DNA of 64,000 nt from Salminus brasiliensis (taxonomy: Eukaryota > Chordata > Actinopteri > Characiformes > Bryconidae), in the NCBI RefSeq assembly GCF_030463535.1, contig NC_132901.1, forward strand, positions 993,550 through 1,057,549, read 5' to 3'. This document shows, piece after piece, positions 58,284 to 64,000 of the stretch (position 1 is the first letter of the stretch; each line of letters starts with the position of its first letter). The notes beneath the pieces were generated by a model. The model saw only the letters and a program-made list of their open reading frames with translations. It searched no databases and was not told the origin of the DNA. Made by a program: the position numbers and the translations under genes.

Positions 58284-58960
58284 GACTACCTCCGAATCCT
58301 GCCAGTAAAAGTCAGCCTCACACACTGTGGTCCAGGACTGATTGAACTTCACCTCCACTCTCCCAGAGCAGAGTCCAGCCCCGTCCACAAGTCTCAGAGA
58401 GTCTGAGAGGACAATCAGGTCAGTACAGAGTGAAAAGCCAGGCTTACAAGTTGGATAAATATCATGATTTGTGCCTCTGATAAGTTTAAACTCTCACCTG
58501 AGCAGGAGATATCTGTAGTAAGGGAGATGTGTTGTTCGCACTGTGAAAGGGACGACTCTTTTCCTACACACCTGATTGAAAGCGTGGTCTGGTTCTCCAC
58601 CCTAAAATCACTTCTAAATGTGAGGTTGACGGCATGCCCACAGTTCAGCTCTCTACACACCACCATTGCGTTCCTGTAGTCAAACCTATAGCTGTCCACT
58701 CTCCTCCATTCTCCCTCATAAAGAACCTCTGGTGTCCCAGAGCAATGGTTGTGACTGTCCACCAGTCTGACTCCAGTCATCTCTAACCAGACAAGAGGAG
58801 ACACAGACATGAAAGACACCTTCTCTACATGAAACACCAAAAGACCTGGAATCCTATTTGAAGTCAGGCTGCTATGACAGCAAGTCCTACCTGCAATGGA
58901 GCAGATGACCATCAGTATTACAGCAGTTAGCACGGCTGCTGGGGGCTGGACGTCCATCAT
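58284..58960 (-). pseudogene. SRCR gene D: 5' remnant truncated by satellite
   Basis: Exons: 58960-58891 signal peptide, almost the same as in gene C; 58782-58498 gamma SRCR, 285 nt and intact (VRLVDSHNHCSGTPEV to DISCSG); and the first 119 nt of an alpha SRCR (58402-58284). The alpha exon reads normally up to DFYWQDSEVV and then joins the 23-bp satellite at 58283/58284. No further exons of the gene are found between here and gene C. It is a gene fragment left by a rearrangement. The 5' end still looks able to be transcribed. Confidence 0.85.
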
Positions 58961-61025
58961 TATCTACAGCTGAGCGTCAGGGTAGGTCAGGATGAGATCG
59001 GTGTGTCCCCTTGACTCATATAAGTCCCACATTGCGACTTATATGAGTGTGTGTGTTGTGTGTGTGTGTTTAAGCATACTGACATGTCTCCGTTTGCATT
59101 TTATCAGTAGGTGTGAAGATTTTATCAGATTTTTGCTACCCCACACCCAACACACACACACACACATGGTATTACCCAACCGTAGACCTCAATAACTTCC
59201 GAACCATTTAAGGTGGAATGGAAACGTCTACTGAAAAGCTAGAGAATAGCGCCAGCTTCACGAAGGCAGTGTTTGTCAGACAAAAGCTTTTCCATGCATT
59301 GACAATCTGTGCACAGCAGCACCATGGGAGTAGTCGTGGTCAGATGATACTGACAAGCAGCCCTCTTGGGTAAGGTCTTCTTCAATGTGCATACTCCCTG
59401 GGAATGGGATCAGTAGTCTGCAGGAGTCTAGGTTCGTAGAACCCTTCGATCTGTGGCCACCAAGGTCATTAGGCTAACGGAGCTTCGTTTACTCTCCTTC
59501 TTGTAAACAAACCCTTGCTTACGCTCCCATTAAAAACACCAGGATGTGAGTGTATAATCATATCCAGGTTGGAAAGAAAACTCGGCGGATCTCATTACCT
59601 TCACTGAATGCTTCTGGGTTTTTTTACATACTCAGTATTTTTAAACATACTCATAGTGCCCTCTAGTGTCTGTTCAACCCTAATTAGCAATGCTCTGGTA
59701 ATGCAGGGCTAGCTTAATGTTGTGGGTCCAGTTTCCAGACCTATCTGTTGGTAGAATTAGTTGGAATTGCTACAGTGTACAGTGCAGAACCACAATCTGT
59801 CTGCTTAGACAGAGATGATTTGAGAGCAATCATTATGTAGTCCTGTATTTAGAGCAATCAGCAACTGTTCTTTGCATGCTATTATAATTAATAATGCTAT
59901 TATGTATTATGCACTATGTACAGGAAATGCATCAAATAACCCCATTTTCACACCTTTTCACAGACAAATCTAGACAAAGCTAGATCTCACAAAACTCTAG
60001 AACAGAACAGTGCTGCCCACTTAACTAGACCATCTGAATAGAGTCTGTTCCAGTAACCCGACATGCAGTCTACTGCAACTCAGTTTAAGATGACAATAAT
60101 CTGTGATCCCACATTAATTACCATCAGCCCTGTTCCACTGATCTGAGAGCAGTTTTGCACTGGGCCTTTTTTTACAGGACTTTAGGAGGTAGCTTCACTC
60201 CCCAGGGCTTTAGGGGTCTCCCCATGCTCCTACATACATCCATAACAGTCTCCACTGATGCACATTTTCATCCCTTTGGAGGCACTGAAGAGACACCACC
60301 TCACACATCATGGGTATGGAAAAGTGGGCTATCCTATTCCCACTGTGGAGGAAGTCATTTTTGGCTAAGTTGAACAGATTAAGGTACATGACTCAGCAGG
60401 GGCACTCTGGTCATACTCCAACCTTGCCTTCCGGAATCATCCAGAGGTTTCCACCTGCTGACCCGTGTTGTTCTGCTGCCAGTGCTCCCACTGCTGCTGT
60501 GGCTGCTGCTGTAGATGTAGATGGACATCATTTGTCCATCTACAACTTTCTGGTTACGGGTCTTGAGAGGCTATCTTGTTGATAGTTATTCTATCATCTA
60601 TCTGTGTATTTATGTAGTTAGTTGCCGATGCCCAGCAAAATCTTTGTATCTCCATGTTATGACATTTTGAACCTCTGTATTGGTCAACTCCCCATTATTA
60701 GCTTGGAGGTCGAGGTGGAGGTAAGTGCAGGAATTTAATCAAATCAAATTGAACAAACAGAATGCAAAGAAATACAAACTCGGGAATAAACCAAAATACT
60801 GAAACTAACAAAGAGAACCAACAGATGAGATAAACATAACTACTAAGATTAGCAAAATGAAATAAACTGAAACAGAACAGACCGGTTTAGCAAACATAGC
60901 AAAAACCAAGACGAACAAACCAAACAATACGGAAACCAAAGAAACAGGCAGAGCCAGCAAACCGTAAAAAAACGTCATGGAAACGTATGTGTGTTAACAT
61001 GCACAAGGCCAGACAAGGGAAGGTT
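58961..61025. other. Intergenic region between gene D and second satellite block
   Basis: It has GT and CA microsatellites (59045-59068, 59150-59166), a half copy of the palindromic element (CCATTTAAGGTGGAA, about 59206-59220), and a CTCF-like site on the minus strand (59655-59669, 14 of 15). No exon is recognised. Confidence 0.65.
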
Positions 61026-61426
61026 GTGAAATGAATACTGAACTATATACAAACTGAATACTGAACCATATATGAACTGAAAACTGAACCATATACAAAC
61101 TGAATACTGAACCATATACAAACTAAATACTGAACCATATACAAACTGAATACTGAACCACATATGAACTGAATACTGAATCATATACGAACTGAATACT
61201 GAACTATATACAAACTGAATACTGAACCATATACAAACTGAATACTGAACCATATACAAACTGAATACTGAACCACATATGAACTGAAAACTAAATCATA
61301 TACAAACTGAATACTGAACCATATACAAACTGAATACTGAACCATATACAAACTGAATACTGAACCAAATACAAACTGAATACTGAACCATATACGAACT
61401 GAATTCTAAATTTAGAATTCAGTTCG
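61026..61426. repeat. 23-bp satellite block 2 with terminal palindrome
   Basis: About 16 units of the same 23-bp satellite as at 57719. It ends in a perfect 32-bp palindrome (61395-61426) centred on TTCTAAATTTAGAA, in which the unit is inverted. Confidence 0.92.
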
Positions 61427-61928
61427 CATATACGAACATTGACGGACAAGCGGGGCTAGGACTGACGAACAAACAAACTAAACAAAGGGGCAGGCATGAC
61501 ATACGTACAGCCAGTGCAGTAACATTAACACATCATATTTGATCATCAGAAGCTTTATTGCAAAATGAAGAGGCGGGGCAATTCATTGTCAACAAAAACA
61601 AGATAAAAGAGTCAAACAACTACAACAGCTGTGATGTGGTTCTATATTTTGTTCATATTATAATCATAATCTACATTTATTTCCATAGAGATTTCAGAAC
61701 ACTACTTCTGGCAAAACAGTATCGTTTTTTTGCCTTCAACTCATTAAGAAATCGGCCCAAACCACTACAGCAGTAGCTTCAACAACCTGAAAATCAAAAC
61801 CTTTAAGGAGTCATGACTCGAGAACTCGAATCCAAGTCAAAGTTGACTTGACTGATTCTTCTCCAGACTGTCTCTTTCCCAAACCACACTAAACCACACT
61901 AAACCTCACTAAACCTCTGACCATCAGC
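61427..61928. other. 3' side of gene E
   Basis: It contains AATAAA on the minus strand (61559-61554), probably the polyadenylation signal of gene E, inside a block (GAAGCTTTATTGCAAAAT) shared with the 3' end of gene C. Confidence 0.6.
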
Positions 61929-64000
61929 CTAATTGCTGGCCTCCTCCTCCTCCTCTTCCTCCTGCTCCAAGTCAGTGGGCAGCTCCTGTCCAGACCTTCT
62001 TCCAATGTTATGCTCCAGGGAGACCAGCTCTATGTTCTCTCCATACTGGACTGCATCTGCTGCCCCCTGCTGGCCTGTGCACACCAAGACACCACAATGA
62101 TGATCAGTGACGTTCACTCTCTCCTCCTGCCTTGAATGTGGATGTGATTTCGGTGCCTACACAGCTACCGAAATGGAAGGTCCCATCCATCTGGCCCCAC
62201 TATCAGGCCTTGCTCTAACTAATTCACGTTGCTTTGCTATGAGAATGCCGGCCAGTGTTTAACCTCCCTCACAAGACAACGCCTTCATGATCATTTGCAT
62301 ACTGCAATCCCATAATTTTTGGCATTTCGGTGTATATATCTCTGCTACTTTTATTAGCAGTCACATCGTCAACAAACACCAGTGGTTCAGTTCCAATACA
62401 GCCATACATGCCAATTCCATGACACTGCCTCCACCAGGTTTAACAGATCAACAGCCCACTCTTTCTTACGCTAACGTTCCTGACATTTTAACAATGTGAC
62501 TTTAATGTTTTCCTTTATGGATCTTTGAGATGATACGTGGTAACCATTGACTGATGAATATGAATAATGGAGTCACTCACCTGATGTGTTTCTAATGAAG
62601 ATATGACCAAACTTCTTTAAGATCAGGAAGATCAACAAGCAGGATATCAGCAACAGAAACGGCACCAGGAGCATCCTGGTGATGACCACAGGTAAAGGAG
62701 AATCTGAAACACATACAAACTCTTAAAATATTCAAACTTTGTATATAAATATAAAAAAAATCTCCACATTTTTTAAGAGCAGGTTACCTGTAACAGTAAG
62801 GAACAGAGACTCACTCTCAGTGGAGAAATTCTGGATGAACACTTGATAGTAAGTCAGAAAGGTGCCTTGGAACTTATAAATACAGCTGTAGTTCCCCTGG
62901 TGGGAATCATCTGCAGCTGGAAAAAAGAAGGATGCTGAATGATTGTCAGCTGTCTGGGTGTGGCTTGTGTTGGTGTAGGGCGGTTTGAGAAGGAAGGAGC
63001 CCCCTGAAAACTGTGGCTTGATACGGCAGGTGATGGTGAAGCTGAGGCCCTTGAACACCTCTGACACCTGGAGATGTCCCCTGGACATTCTTTTGGGAGT
63101 AGAGGACGAGAGGGTGGGCTGCTCCAGGACATCTGAGAAAAGGCATGAAGGGAAAATAAATATCGAACACCTTTTATCAGAGTCTTTAAAGGAGACCGGA
63201 GACTGGATTACCTAAGCAGATCACTCCAGCTTCATACACAAAAACCTCGTTAATGTAAAAGGAGCATTCCCTCAGTGCAGATTCAGATCCTCTACAGAAG
63301 ATCCGAATACGATGTTCAGTCGTACTTCTCCTAGACTCTCTCCAGGTAGCTGTCCCAGCAGAACTACAGCCCAGTTGCCTGCACACCACAGCAGCCTGTG
63401 TCCTGGACCAGGAATATCCCATTACTCTTCTCCACACTCCACTATAAAACACCTCCACTATTCCGTCACAGCGACTGCTCCCATCCACCAGTCTCACATC
63501 GTCAGGTTCTGAGAGGAGATAAAGACACTCACTACTTTAGCTGACTGTCAACCTGACTCTGGCTACGATCACGATGTTGTGTAAGTCCTACCTGAACAGG
63601 TGAGCCCTACAGCACTGCCAGCACCTGTGCAGCCCTGCTTTTCTCTAGTTGAGGTCCTGCAGGAGTGTAGACTCTTCTCTGTGCCGTTACACTGGAGTTC
63701 GTCGCTCCCAAATGGGTGCTTCCCTTCTCCGAAGAGTGTCTTCTGCTGAAGAATCAGTGGAGGTCCACAGCCCAGCTCCCTACAGACGACCTCCGCATCC
63801 TGCCAGTCAAAGTCAGCCTCACACACCGTGGTCCAGGACTGGTTGAGCTTCACTTCCACTCTCCCAGAGCAGAGTCCAGCTCCGTCCACAAGCCTCACCG
63901 AGTCTAAGAAGACAATCAGTTCATGTCAGAATCTGTAAGAACTTCCAAAATGTGACTCCAAAGTTTCATCTCTCACCTGAACAGATGACCGCTGGAGTGA
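61929..64000 (-). CDS. SRCR gene E: 3' part (SRCR-Ig-TM), runs off window
   Basis: Exons in gene order from the window edge: the last 24 nt of an SRCR exon (64000-63977, ending AVICSG); alpha SRCR 63903-63592 (312 nt, 8 Cys); beta SRCR 63508-63212 (297 nt, with CLG in place of the usual CSG at its end); Ig 63132-62788 (345 nt, shorter than in B and C); membrane 62703-62581; tail 62074-61929. All fit phase 1. The tail reads QYGENIELVSLEHN and ends in a run of Glu, like gene C. The 5' part lies beyond position 64000. It is intact as far as visible and probably a functional paralogue of C. Confidence 0.87.
62075..62580 (-). other. Gene E intron before the tail exon
   Basis: A 506-bp intron, longer than the corresponding one in gene C (148 bp). 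No exon or clear repeat is recognised in it. Confidence 0.6.

Overview
The window is vertebrate nuclear DNA, most likely from a ray-finned fish. The genes are intron-rich with GT-AG junctions, the non-coding DNA is full of microsatellites and minisatellites, and short interspersed elements are common. Several look like the Tc1-type, TIR-bearing and tRNA-derived repeats of otophysan fishes such as characins and catfish; that lineage is an inference from repeat style. No database was searched. All exon models were made by eye from splice sites, reading phase and recalled vertebrate proteins.

Layout. (1) 1-3970: a 73-bp minisatellite split by a 630-bp insert that holds a palindromic element and a possible 5' non-coding exon. 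(2) 3970-11245: gene-free DNA with interspersed repeats. (3) 11264-20714 (+): GNE, the bifunctional UDP-GlcNAc 2-epimerase/ManNAc kinase, 11 coding exons, 732 aa. Its introns carry an 82-bp minisatellite and ATCC-type arrays. (4) 23496-27628 (+): NANS, sialic acid 9-phosphate synthase, 6 exons, 359 aa. (5) 28799-37936 (+): CLTA, clathrin light chain A, 7 exons including both neuronal microexons, 231 aa. (6) 39932-64000: a cluster of scavenger-receptor cysteine-rich (SRCR) genes, one on + (gene A) and four on - (B, C, D, E). Their shared plan is signal peptide, one leading SRCR of type gamma, n pairs of alpha and beta SRCR domains, one Ig-like domain, one membrane helix and a short tail. A (n=2) and C (n=3) are intact. 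B has an extra LDLa pair and several frame breaks. D is cut off by a 23-bp satellite. E runs off the right edge.

How they fit together. GNE and NANS do successive steps of cytosolic sialic acid synthesis: UDP-GlcNAc to ManNAc to ManNAc-6-P, then to Neu5Ac-9-P. Here they are head-to-tail with only about 2.8 kb between them. In human, GNE lies beside CLTA on 9p13 while NANS is on 9q22, so the GNE-NANS-CLTA order is notable. The SRCR genes look like a young, changing family of cell-surface immune-type receptors. The most interesting points are the alpha-beta SRCR dyad architecture with an Ig stalk, the decay of B and D, the near-perfect foldback palindromes in first introns, and a tandem array of about 37 units with a CTCF-like core inside GNE.
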